Translations under genes and position numbers: made by a program
Part shown: piece after piece, positions 15,664 through 23,264 of the stretch
How positions within the stretch are numbered: the first letter of the stretch is position 1
Layout: each line of letters starts with the position of its first letter
From: a virus
Virus record (IMG/VR): IMGVR_UViG_3300010883_025974
Span: 1 to 59,464 of that record
Direction: 5' to 3' (one strand)
Length of the DNA: 59,464 nucleotides
The notes under the pieces: model-generated
Databases searched by the model: none
What the model was told of the DNA's origin: nothing
The model's input: only the letters and a program-made list of their open reading frames with translations

Positions 15664-15846
15664 ATGAGCAAAATACTTGACAAATGGGAAGAGCTAAAGG
15701 TTCTAGTTGAAAGTTTAGAACTCGACGTTCACAAGAATGCTCGAGGTAACAAGAGTGCGGGAACTCGAGCACGCAAGGGATTGCGCCTTCTCAAGAATGC
15801 AGCGGGAGAGCTTGTTAAGACTTCTCTAGACGTGGGTAAGGATTAA
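15664..15846 (+). CDS. histone H1-like (Hc1-type) small basic protein
   Basis: I start the gene at the ATG 15664, with AAGGAAG about 8 bases upstream; a longer upstream in-frame start at 15607 would lie inside the previous gene and lacks a ribosome site. The 60-residue product matches the bacterial histone H1-like Hc1 pattern: MSKILDKWEELKVLVESLE, then HKNARGNKSAGTRARKGLRL, then LKNAAGELVK. GNKSAGTRARKGL is the diagnostic part. Hc1 proteins bind and compact DNA. Its stop lies only 7 bases before the tmRNA. Confidence 0.65.
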   Translation: MSKILDKWEELKVLVESLELDVHKNARGNKSAGTRARKGLRLLKNAAGELVKTSLDVGKD

Positions 15847-15849
15847 ACT
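15822..15849 (+). promoter_or_regulatory. possible tmRNA promoter
   Basis: TTGTTA (15822-15827) and TAAACT (15844-15849) are 16 bases apart, and transcription would begin close to the first base of the tmRNA. Both boxes are imperfect and overlap the end of the histone-like gene. The tmRNA could equally be processed from the upstream message by RNase P. Confidence 0.3.
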
Positions 15850-15853
15850 ATGC

Positions 15854-16200
15854 GGGGCCGATCGGTATCGACGTGACTGGATGTCTAGGAGATGCAAGTC
15901 CCAGAGGTGCCTGGCTGGGTTAACAAGGCACAAAATAATAATCGCAAACGACGATTTTAATCAAATAGCACTCGCAGCTTAAAAACCTGTAGATGCTTGA
16001 GGTGGCAGCAACCAATAAACAGAAAGTTGCATTTGAGATAAAAAATGGCTCCCTGGTAACAGGTGGGTTTCCAAGACCACATAGGAAACGGGAAAATTTG
16101 TGGATATTTTGCTAGCTCAAGAAAGAACTAGATAAACTTGTGAATGAATCCCTATGATTGAAGATTACGGACGCGGGTTCGATTCCCGCCGGCTCCACCA
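15854..16200 (+). ncRNA. ssrA: transfer-messenger RNA (tmRNA)
   Basis: The 347-base gene begins GGGGCCGATCGGTATCGACG and ends with the T-arm GCGGG-TTCGATT-CCCGC and CGGCTCC plus encoded ACCA. The 5' GGGGCCG pairs with 3' CGGCTCC (one G-U) as the acceptor stem. Pseudoknot 1 is visible just before the tag: CCCAG (15900-15904) pairs with CTGGG (15915-15919), and GTGCCT (15907-15912) with AGGCAC (15926-15931). The tag frame starts at GCA 15944. tmRNA rescues stalled ribosomes, gives the truncated protein an AlaAla degradation tag and releases the mRNA. It sits between a histone-like gene and a convergent sigma-like gene. Confidence 0.93.
15944..15982 (+). other. tmRNA tag reading frame (ANDDFNQIALAA, stop TAA)
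   Basis: This is the 12-codon frame inside the tmRNA, from the GCA resume codon to TAA. It begins AND like most proteobacterial tags and ends in the hydrophobic ALAA that ClpXP and related proteases recognise. The intact frame, correct spacing from pseudoknot 1 and intact end suggest a working tag rather than a decayed copy. Confidence 0.88.
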
Positions 16201-16213
16201 GCAATTGCTAGAT

Positions 16214-16235
16214 GTAAGTAGAAGTTACTGCTTAC
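16214..16235. terminator. hairpin between convergent tmRNA and sigma-like gene
   Basis: GTAAGTAG (16214-16221) pairs with CTGCTTAC (16228-16235), eight pairs including one G-U, around a 6-base loop. It lies just after the tmRNA and covers the stop codon of the minus-strand gene. A palindrome AGCAATTGCT (16200-16209) also follows the tmRNA end. There is no T run on the plus strand, so it may be a weak bidirectional terminator or an RNA-stabilising end. Confidence 0.4.
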
Positions 16236-16474
16236 TCAGGAAGGGAAGATCTAAGTTTGCCTAGAATACTTTTCTCTATCTGGCAGATTCTCATTCTTGT
16301 TAAATTGAATACTTCTCCAATTTCTTGGAGGGTTTTCGGGCCTTCTTTAGCACTGATTAGAACACAGTTTAGGCCACTTTCACAATTGATCCAATTCTTA
16401 CACGCCTTTTTCTTGCAAGGGACATTTTTGATAGCGTGTGCATCAAAACATGTCTGGTCTAAAAAATTACTCAT
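16232..16474 (-). CDS. sigma-70 region 4-like helix-turn-helix protein with Cys cluster (80 aa)
   Basis: The C-terminal half (about residues 43-78) reads GPKTLQEIGEVFNLTRMRIC followed by QIEKSILGKLRSSL. This is the region-4 helix-turn-helix of sigma-70 factors, which contacts the -35 box (compare TLEEVG..F.VTRERIRQIE..AL.KLR in RpoD). The N-terminal half is cysteine-rich (CFDAHAIKNVPCKKKACKNW, then CESGLNC), suggesting metal binding. No region 2 is present. It could redirect host RNA polymerase, act as an anti-sigma mimic, or be a stand-alone regulator. It is on the opposite strand to its neighbours, converging on the tmRNA and diverging from PhoH with a 20-base gap. Confidence 0.72.
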   Translation of the reverse strand: MSNFLDQTCFDAHAIKNVPCKKKACKNWINCESGLNCVLISAKEGPKTLQEIGEVFNLTRMRICQIEKSILGKLRSSLPE

Positions 16475-16494
16475 AAAATAATACCGGAGACAAT

Positions 16495-17808
16495 GTGAAA
16501 AAGACTTTTATCCTTGACACCAATGTTCTGCTCTACGATGCAGATTGCCTACTATCCTTTGATGATAATAATATAATCATTCCACTAATTGTTTTAGAAG
16601 AACTAGACGAACACAAGCGCAGGCCTGATGAAGTAGGCAAAAATGCCCGTCGATCAGTAAGAATGTTAGATAAGTTCAGAGAGAAAGGATCACTTGACAA
16701 AGGGATTCAATTAGATAACGGTGGCACGCTAACTATTCTAGGCAGTGACAAGATAACATCCCCGTTCCCGCAAGACTTAGATATGTCAACAGTTGACAAT
16801 ATGATTCTGGCAATGTCTAAGCACCTCCAGGCGGCGCGAAAAGAAAAAGTAGTCTTAGTCACTAAGGATATTAATGTCAGAGTTAAGTGTGACGCGCTAG
16901 GCATTAATTGTGAGGATTTTAATAAGCACAGAATAATCGACAAGTCTGAGGGGCTCTATTCGGGTGTAAGAAGAGCTGACGTTTCTCAAGAGCTTATTGA
17001 TGAAATTTACTTGAAAAAAGAAATACCTCTCCCTCGTGATATTTTAGTAGACAAGGTCTATCCAAATGAGTTTTTAGTCCTAAAGGACCAGACGTCAGGA
17101 CAAGGCTCAGCAATAGTTCGATACATTAAAAGTCAAGATGTTCTTCGACTCATACCTGAAATCAAAAACTCATGGGGGCTAATACCGAGGAATAAAGAGC
17201 AAAAGTTTTCATTTGACATCTTGTTCGATGATGATATTAAGCTTGTTACCCTAGTGGGAAAAGCAGGAACTGGAAAAACACTGTTGGCAGCAGCTGCTGC
17301 TCTTGAACAATCTTTTTCCAAGAATGCTAAGTATAAAAAGGTTGTAATATCACGCCCGATTCAAACTGTGGGAAAAGATATTGGATATCTTCCGGGCGAC
17401 ATTTACGATAAAATGGCACCCTGGATTGCACCAATCAGGGATAATCTCCGATACCTTTTTGGGGATGACAAAGATACGCTGGACATGTACGTAGAAAGCG
17501 GCAAGATAGAAATCGAAGCTATAACTTATATTAGAGGCCGATCCATATCTGATGCTATCATTATTATCGATGAAGCACAAAACCTGACAACACATGAGCT
17601 TAAGACGATTATTACGCGCGTTGGTGAAAATACGAAGATAATTCTAACAGGTGATATCGACCAGATTGACAACACTTACCTTGATTCCACTTCAAACGGC
17701 TTAAGCTACACAGTTGAGAAATTTAAAGATTACGATATCTCTGCGCACGTGACTCTACTTAAGGGCGAAAGGTCAGAATTGGCTACCCTCGGTGCAGAAA
17801 TCTTATAA
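16495..17808 (+). CDS. phoH: PIN domain-PhoH ATPase fusion
   Basis: The GTG start follows an ACCGGAGACAA ribosome site. Residues 1-150 form a PIN nuclease domain (FILDTNVLLYD with Asp8, a Glu near 36, DNMILAM with Asp near 101, TKDINVRVK with Asp near 125). Residues about 230-437 are a PhoH ATPase (VGKAGTGKT at 254-262, VISRPIQTVGKDIGYLPG, Walker B AIIIIDEAQN, and LTGDIDQID). This is the PhoH2/YlaK arrangement, which in bacteria acts as a helicase-coupled RNase. Many phages carry PhoH alone; the intact PIN part points to RNA turnover. It heads the rightward run toward the glycan cluster. Confidence 0.9.
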   Translation: MKKTFILDTNVLLYDADCLLSFDDNNIIIPLIVLEELDEHKRRPDEVGKNARRSVRMLDKFREKGSLDKGIQLDNGGTLTILGSDKITSPFPQDLDMSTVDNMILAMSKHLQAARKEKVVLVTKDINVRVKCDALGINCEDFNKHRIIDKSEGLYSGVRRADVSQELIDEIYLKKEIPLPRDILVDKVYPNEFLVLKDQTSGQGSAIVRYIKSQDVLRLIPEIKNSWGLIPRNKEQKFSFDILFDDDIKLVTLVGKAGTGKTLLAAAAALEQSFSKNAKYKKVVISRPIQTVGKDIGYLPGDIYDKMAPWIAPIRDNLRYLFGDDKDTLDMYVESGKIEIEAITYIRGRSISDAIIIIDEAQNLTTHELKTIITRVGENTKIILTGDIDQIDNTYLDSTSNGLSYTVEKFKDYDISAHVTLLKGERSELATLGAEIL

Positions 17809-17825
17809 TTACATAAACTTTGGGT

Positions 17826-17831
17826 TATAAT
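17826..17831 (+). promoter_or_regulatory. candidate promoter before the glycan cluster
   Basis: A perfect TATAAT lies 29 bases before the first glycan-gene start, which has its own GGGAGA site at 17845-17850. A second TATAAT overlaps the end of PhoH (17804-17809). The -35 region is poor. This is the likeliest promoter for the long cluster that follows. Confidence 0.45.
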
Positions 17832-17859
17832 ACTCCTAGTATATGGGAGATGTGTATAC

Positions 17860-19785
17860 ATGCAATTCAATAACCTTGATCTTTTTAGTGGCCCGCCGGA
17901 GGTAAAAATCCCGCCGGAAGCACAAGTAGTGTTTGTCTCAGACATGTTTGTCGAAGACTACGTTGGCGGCGCAGAACTAACGTCTGAGGCCCTAATTCAA
18001 TCTTCACCCTTCATGGTGTGCAAGTTACACTCTAAAGACGTGTCAATGAAAGCTCTTGAGGCCGGCCATGATAAATTTTGGATCTTTGGTAATTTTTCAT
18101 CAATAGATCACAAGCTTATTCCGTCAATTGTTGCTAATATGCAATACGGAATTTTAGAATATGATTATAAGTTTTGCCGCTATCGATCCCCCGAAAAGCA
18201 TCTTGAGATTGAAAAGAAAGAATGTGATTGTCAGGAACACATGCATGGAAAGTTAGTCTCTGCACTTTTTCAGGGCGCAAAATCCCTGTGGTGGATGTCA
18301 GAAAAACAAATGGAACTCCAGCATAATAGATTTCCATTTCTAAGAGAAAAACCAAACACTGTACTGTCTTCAGTATTTGACGAAGACTTTTTCTTAACTG
18401 TTAAAGCCCTCCGAAACAAATATCTGTCTGATAAGAATGACAAGTGGATCATCATGGGATCTACCTCTTGGATTAAAGGAGTTGATGATGCCAAAGATTA
18501 CTGTGAGAAGAACCAGCTTGAGTATGAGGTCATCTGGAACATGCCCTACGGCGAATGTTTAGAAAAAATAGCTAGCAGCAAAGGGCTGGTCTTCTTGCCA
18601 AAGGGATCAGACACATGCCCTAGATTAGTTATCGAGGCAAAACTCTTGGGATGCGAGTTGATCCTAAATGAAAATGTCCAGCATAAGGACGAAGAATGGT
18701 TTGCATCTGATGATCTTCTAGACACAGAGTCATACTTGTATGCCACGAGAGATAGATTTTGGAACGGAATCAAAAGCGATATGAATTTTAGCGCCTCACT
18801 TAGCGGCTACACTACGACTAAAGACTGTATAGAACAAAATTATCCGTGGCGAGAGTGCATCTCTTCTTTGCTTGGGTTTTGCAATGAAGTTGTAGTGGTA
18901 GACGGAGGTTCCACAGACGGAACGTGGGAAGAGCTGGTCGAATGGGCCGAAAAAGAAGAAAAGCTTCTTATTCATCAAGAATCTAGAGACTGGACACATA
19001 GCAGGTTCGCAGTTTTTGATGGTTTGCAGAAAGCTGTTGCCAGATCTCTATGCCGCAGTGATTTCTGCTGGCAGATGGATTGCGATGAAGTAGTTCATGA
19101 GGAAGATTATGAGAAGATTGCAGGTATGTGCAAGAACTTTCCTCACCGCATGGATCTTATTGCACTTCCAGTAATTGAGTTCTGGGGAGGTCGCGACAAA
19201 GTTCGTGCAGACATTTTCCCCTGGAAGTGGAGAATAAGCCGGAACAAGCCTTACATCACGCACGGAATCCCGGCCCATCTTAGAAAGTTTGATGAGGACG
19301 GCCATGTATATTCAGCTCCAGGATCAGACGGATGCGATTACATTAGGTCTGACAATTTCCAGATTGTTCCCTGTGGTAATTTTTATACCCAGGATGTGGA
19401 TAATGTAAGACGAGAAGCTAACGTTAACCCAGAAGCACGCCAGGCATATCAGGGATGGTTTAATCAAGTGATCGATTCATTTCCCACTGTATATCACTTT
19501 TCTTGGTGGGACCTAGAGCGCAAGATTAAGACCTACCGGGATTATTGGGGCAAACACTGGAAGTCTCTTTACAATGAAAGCAAAGAAGATACGGCAGAAA
19601 ACAACATGATGTTTGATTGCCCGTGGAAAGATGTGACTGAAGAGATGATATCTAAAAGAGCGGCTCTGATGAAGGATAAGCTTGGTGGCTGGGTATGGCA
19701 TACTAAGTGGAATGGTGAGGATGAGACCGCACATATCGTATGTGAAAAAAATCTGCCTGAGGTTATAAAGCATTGGGCACAATAA
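17860..19785 (+). CDS. two-domain glycosyltransferase (GT-B-like plus GT2)
   Basis: The 641-residue protein joins two enzymes. Residues 1-300 look like a GT-B fold (GGAELTSEALIQSS near 31-44, MGSTSWIKGVDDA near 204-216, and FLPKGSDTCPRLVIEAKLLG near 245-265, where GT4 enzymes have their E-x7-E donor site). Residues about 305-641 are a GT2 domain (VVVDGGSTDGTWEEL near 346-360, WQMDCDEVVHEEDY with the D-x-D near 404). Such fusions can build two linkages or polymerise. It opens the glycan cluster behind a TATAAT box. The donor and acceptor sugars cannot be read. Confidence 0.75.
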   Translation: MQFNNLDLFSGPPEVKIPPEAQVVFVSDMFVEDYVGGAELTSEALIQSSPFMVCKLHSKDVSMKALEAGHDKFWIFGNFSSIDHKLIPSIVANMQYGILEYDYKFCRYRSPEKHLEIEKKECDCQEHMHGKLVSALFQGAKSLWWMSEKQMELQHNRFPFLREKPNTVLSSVFDEDFFLTVKALRNKYLSDKNDKWIIMGSTSWIKGVDDAKDYCEKNQLEYEVIWNMPYGECLEKIASSKGLVFLPKGSDTCPRLVIEAKLLGCELILNENVQHKDEEWFASDDLLDTESYLYATRDRFWNGIKSDMNFSASLSGYTTTKDCIEQNYPWRECISSLLGFCNEVVVVDGGSTDGTWEELVEWAEKEEKLLIHQESRDWTHSRFAVFDGLQKAVARSLCRSDFCWQMDCDEVVHEEDYEKIAGMCKNFPHRMDLIALPVIEFWGGRDKVRADIFPWKWRISRNKPYITHGIPAHLRKFDEDGHVYSAPGSDGCDYIRSDNFQIVPCGNFYTQDVDNVRREANVNPEARQAYQGWFNQVIDSFPTVYHFSWWDLERKIKTYRDYWGKHWKSLYNESKEDTAENNMMFDCPWKDVTEEMISKRAALMKDKLGGWVWHTKWNGEDETAHIVCEKNLPEVIKHWAQ

Positions 19786-20492
19786 AAGTAGTCTTCATAG
19801 TCCCGTCATTTAATATTGAGACAAATATTAATAGCTTAATTACGTCGATCGAAAATCAGCAAAATACTAACTGGAAATGCATCATTATTGATGATATTTC
19901 TACCGACGCCACGTGGGAACACTTATCTGCGAGGCTCGGAGAAGATGCACGATTTCAACTGATTAAAAATACCCAGAAGAAATACGCCCTTAGAAACATA
20001 GTTGAGAATGCGAGAATCCTACAGGATGATGAAGATGTTGTCATTGCTGTTGTGGACGGAGATGATTCTTTGTGCAATCCTGCAACAGTGGATATTCTCA
20101 CTGCTGCATATGCGAGGGGCAATCAAGTGGTCTGGACCGCACACCGATGGGACACCAACGGAATGAACATCTCAGGAACTGTTCCTCATCACATTAATCC
20201 TTATTTCTGGCCGTGGAAGTCTTCACACCTTAGAACTTTTAAGTCTTCGCTTCTTTCCCGAGTAAGCGATAAAAACTTTAAGAATTTTAAGGGCGAGTGG
20301 TTTAAAAGAGGATATGACCAAGCTCTTATGCTACCGCTAATGTATACTTCTGATAGATTTGAATATGTCCCTGAAGTTTGCTATCTCTATAACATAGACT
20401 CTTCATCAATTCCAGCTGAAGAACGCAACTGGTGTGAGAGAGATCAGATATCCACAATTAATTTTGTTAGGGCCCGAGGCTTTATTAAGTGA
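19773..20492 (+). CDS. family 2 glycosyltransferase
   Basis: The TTG start lies inside the last codons of the fusion enzyme. The 239-residue product is a typical GT-A domain: VVFIVPSFNIETNINSLITS, then CIIIDDISTDATWE near 36-49, and VVIAVVDGDDSLCNPATV with the metal-binding D-x-D near 93-96. Its length is that of a catalytic domain without extra modules. It overlaps the next gene by 4 bases (GTGA). The acceptor is unknown. Confidence 0.8.
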   Translation: MGTIKVVFIVPSFNIETNINSLITSIENQQNTNWKCIIIDDISTDATWEHLSARLGEDARFQLIKNTQKKYALRNIVENARILQDDEDVVIAVVDGDDSLCNPATVDILTAAYARGNQVVWTAHRWDTNGMNISGTVPHHINPYFWPWKSSHLRTFKSSLLSRVSDKNFKNFKGEWFKRGYDQALMLPLMYTSDRFEYVPEVCYLYNIDSSSIPAEERNWCERDQISTINFVRARGFIK

Positions 20493-21382
20493 GATTTCTA
20501 TTCGATAACATAGATTTCAATTCTAGTTCTGGCCCGAATAGCTTTGGAAGAAAACTAGCGCTCTCTTTGATAAAAAGCGGACACAGCATCAATAGCACAG
20601 ATGAGGTAGATATCCAGCTATCATTTATTCAATCAACGCAAAAAATTGCACCGCTCATCCAGCGATTAGATGGAATATATTTTAACTCTGATCAAGACTG
20701 GAAAAAACTAAATGAGTCTATTAAGCAAACATATGACGCGGCAGACGGAGTAGTCTACCAGTCTAATTTTAACAAGATACTGACTGAGAAATATTTTGGC
20801 TCCAAGGAAGTCAGCACAGTTATCCATAATGGTACAAGCTTCAGCGATATAGAGCTTATAGCACCGCTGAAAAATTCAGCCATTGATAATTTTGATAACG
20901 TGTGGTGTTGCGCATCTTCTTGGCGCCCGCATAAAAGACTTTCTGAGAATATTAGATATTTTCTAGAGCATGCCCCGGAGAATGACTGCCTAGTAATCGC
21001 CGGAGATAATGCAAAGCTTAAAGTTAATCATGACCGTGTTTTCTTTTGCGGAAACCTGGAATGGGATCAGCTTATCGCGCTCTATAAGAGGTCAAAATAT
21101 TTCCTTCATTTAGCATTAATGGATCACTGTCCAAATGTAGTTATTGATGCTCGAGCATCTGGATGTCATATCATCTGTGCAAGCTCTGGAGGAACTAGCG
21201 AAATAGCCGGATTAGATTCCACAGTAGTTCAAGATATAGAATGGGATTACTTACCGTTTAAGCTTTACTCGCCTCCGGCTTTGGACTTTTCCCTGACGAC
21301 ACCCGGCAGCATAGCATCGAATTTAGATATAAATTACTGTGCAGATCAATATATTCAATTTGCGGAGTCAATAGCTTTATGA
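20489..21382 (+). CDS. GT4-like glycosyltransferase (297 aa)
   Basis: A GTG start overlaps the previous stop. The protein looks like a compact GT-B enzyme: SSSGPNSFGRKLALSL near 11-26, VIHNGTSF near 111, VWCCASSWRPHKRLSENIRY near 131-150, VFFCGNLEWDQLIALYKRSK near 177-197, and HCPNVVIDARASGCHIICASSGG near 209-231. The last part is the usual donor-binding region (E replaced by D at the first acidic position). It is shorter than a full GT4 (about 350-400), as are several neighbours. It overlaps the next gene (ATGA). Confidence 0.7.
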   Translation: MRFLFDNIDFNSSSGPNSFGRKLALSLIKSGHSINSTDEVDIQLSFIQSTQKIAPLIQRLDGIYFNSDQDWKKLNESIKQTYDAADGVVYQSNFNKILTEKYFGSKEVSTVIHNGTSFSDIELIAPLKNSAIDNFDNVWCCASSWRPHKRLSENIRYFLEHAPENDCLVIAGDNAKLKVNHDRVFFCGNLEWDQLIALYKRSKYFLHLALMDHCPNVVIDARASGCHIICASSGGTSEIAGLDSTVVQDIEWDYLPFKLYSPPALDFSLTTPGSIASNLDINYCADQYIQFAESIAL

Positions 21383-22296
21383 AGATTTTTGTATTAGCAC
21401 CAAGAGAGAACTGGATTTGTGATCGAATAGCTGACGAATGGAAGAGACATACTAGCGACTTTTCTACTGACGAAATAGTAGAAGCAGATATTATCTGGCT
21501 GCTTGCAGGGTGGTGCTGGAATCAGGTACCCCAGCATTTACTAGAGTCTAAGAAGGTAGTTTTAACTGTTCATCATATTGTTCCTGAAAAATTTACCCAG
21601 CAAAAACATCAAGAATTTGCTTTTAGAGACCAGTTTATTGATGCTTATCATGTGCCTAATCGAAAAACAGCAGCGCTGGTAAATCAAATGACAAGCAAGC
21701 CTATTTTTGTTGCATGTTACTGGTATGATCCGGTATCGTGGCAAGCAATGCCTCGAGAAGAATGCAAGAAGTCCCTGGGCTTACCTTCGGGAAAGTTCAT
21801 CGTTGGGTCTTTTCAGCGGGATACTGAAGGCGGCACCCGAAACCCTAAGCTGGAAAAAGGACCCGATCTCTTCTGCGACTATTTATCTAGCTTAAAAAAG
21901 GAAAAAGATCTTCATGTTCTACTAGGGGGCTGGAGAAGAGAATACGTTATTGATCGATTAGAAGCAGAAAAAATACCCTACACTTTTATTGAGAAAGCAT
22001 CCTTAGAAATGCTGGCAACCATGTATAACGCATGTGATCTTTACATTGTTGCATCTCGATATGAAGGCGGGCCACAGGCAATTCTTGAAGCAGCATCAAC
22101 TAAAACTCCCATAATTTCACGAGATGTGGGAATTGCCATCGATGTTCTTGATCCTTACTGTATTGTTGATATCCCGCATCAGTCCTGGATTCCTCATCAA
22201 GAAAGTGTTGAGAGAAATTATAAAAATGTTCAAAAATTCAATATAGTGGAACATAAGAACAACTACCTACGAATGTTTGAGAGCATTAATAAATGA
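21379..22296 (+). CDS. GT4 family glycosyltransferase (305 aa)
   Basis: This is a compact GT-B enzyme. FIVGSFQRDTEGGTRNPKLE with KGPDLFCDYL sits near residues 143-170, and VASRYEGGPQAILEAASTKT near 225-245 gives the E-x7-E donor-sugar motif with the following PIISRDVGIA loop. The N-terminal part binds the acceptor (LLAGWCWNQVP, VHHIVPEKF). It overlaps both neighbours by four bases. The sugar specificity cannot be read from the sequence. Confidence 0.78.
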   Translation: MKIFVLAPRENWICDRIADEWKRHTSDFSTDEIVEADIIWLLAGWCWNQVPQHLLESKKVVLTVHHIVPEKFTQQKHQEFAFRDQFIDAYHVPNRKTAALVNQMTSKPIFVACYWYDPVSWQAMPREECKKSLGLPSGKFIVGSFQRDTEGGTRNPKLEKGPDLFCDYLSSLKKEKDLHVLLGGWRREYVIDRLEAEKIPYTFIEKASLEMLATMYNACDLYIVASRYEGGPQAILEAASTKTPIISRDVGIAIDVLDPYCIVDIPHQSWIPHQESVERNYKNVQKFNIVEHKNNYLRMFESINK

Positions 22297-23264
22297 ATAA
22301 GCGAGCACTAATTACCGGAATCAACGGGATGGATGGCAGTCACTTAGCTGATCTTTTGCTTGATAAGGGCTACGAAGTTTTTGGTATGGAGAGAAGATCT
22401 TCATCTAAGAACAGGACAAACACACAGCATCTTGAGGGAAATATTTCTTTTATAAGCGGAGATCTGACCGATCAAAACTCCCTTATAAGGGTTTTGAAAG
22501 ATTGCAATCCTGATGAAATCTATAATCTAGGAGCACAATCTTTCGTCGGTGAAAGCTGGAATACCCCGGAACACACATCAAATGTCACAGGATTAGGCGT
22601 TTTGCGAATGCTTGAGGCAATTAGAGAGACTGATAAGAATATCAAGTTCTATCAAGCCAGCAGTTCAGAGATGTTTGGGAGGATGGTTGAAAACCCAGCT
22701 AAAGAAACAACACCGTTTTATCCTCGAAGTCCTTATGGGGTTGCTAAGCTTTACGGTCACTGGATTACCAAGAATTATCGAGAATCGTATAAGCTGTTTG
22801 CCTGCTCTGGGATTCTGTTTAATCACGAGTCAGAACGTCGGGGTCATGAATTTGTAACTAGAAAGATATCAGACGGTGTTGCTAAGATTCATCTAGGCTT
22901 AGCTGATCATATCACTCTCGGAACACTTGATTCCAAGCGGGACTGGGGGTACGCTCCTGACTATGTAGAGGCAATGTGGTTAATGATGCAGCGTGTTAAT
23001 CCAGAAGATTTTGTTATCTCAACTGGAGAGACTCACTCCATAAGAGAGTTTTTAGATGTAGCATTTGATTGCGTCGGGATTACTGACTGGAAAGATTACA
23101 TTAAGCAGGATCCTAGATTCATGCGACCCGCTGAAATTGACGTGCTTAGAGGAGATTCTTCTCAAGCCTTACATAAGCTAGACTGGAAGCCGAAGACAAC
23201 ATTTAAAGAACTCGTCGAAAAAATGGTCCGCCATGACATTAAACTCTTAGGAGGCTCTTCATGA
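22293..23264 (+). CDS. gmd: GDP-mannose 4,6-dehydratase
   Basis: The 323-residue short-chain dehydrogenase has the NAD(P)-binding ALITGINGMDGSHLADLL at 5-22, the RRSSSKNRTNTQHL stretch typical of Gmd near 34-47, and YNLGAQSFVGESW near 87-99. It also has the catalytic SSSEMFG near 122-128, the Y-x3-K of SPYGVAKLYGHW near 145-156, and GILFNHESERRGHEFVTRKI near 169-190. Gmd makes GDP-4-keto-6-deoxymannose, precursor of fucose, rhamnose or perosamine. No obvious fucose synthase or perosamine aminotransferase is seen beside it, so the host may supply the next step, or the 41662 epimerase may do so. Confidence 0.93.
   Translation: MNKRALITGINGMDGSHLADLLLDKGYEVFGMERRSSSKNRTNTQHLEGNISFISGDLTDQNSLIRVLKDCNPDEIYNLGAQSFVGESWNTPEHTSNVTGLGVLRMLEAIRETDKNIKFYQASSSEMFGRMVENPAKETTPFYPRSPYGVAKLYGHWITKNYRESYKLFACSGILFNHESERRGHEFVTRKISDGVAKIHLGLADHITLGTLDSKRDWGYAPDYVEAMWLMMQRVNPEDFVISTGETHSIREFLDVAFDCVGITDWKDYIKQDPRFMRPAEIDVLRGDSSQALHKLDWKPKTTFKELVEKMVRHDIKLLGGSS

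Noticed and set aside
15854-16200. A tRNA gene at the TTCGATT arm
   Set aside because: The arm belongs to the tmRNA: its acceptor partner is about 340 bases upstream with a tag frame between. I found no separate tRNA in the window.
16257-16481. Plus-strand frame over the sigma-like gene
   Set aside because: The minus-strand frame carries a clear sigma region 4 motif, while the plus-strand product has no recognisable pattern and no good ribosome site.
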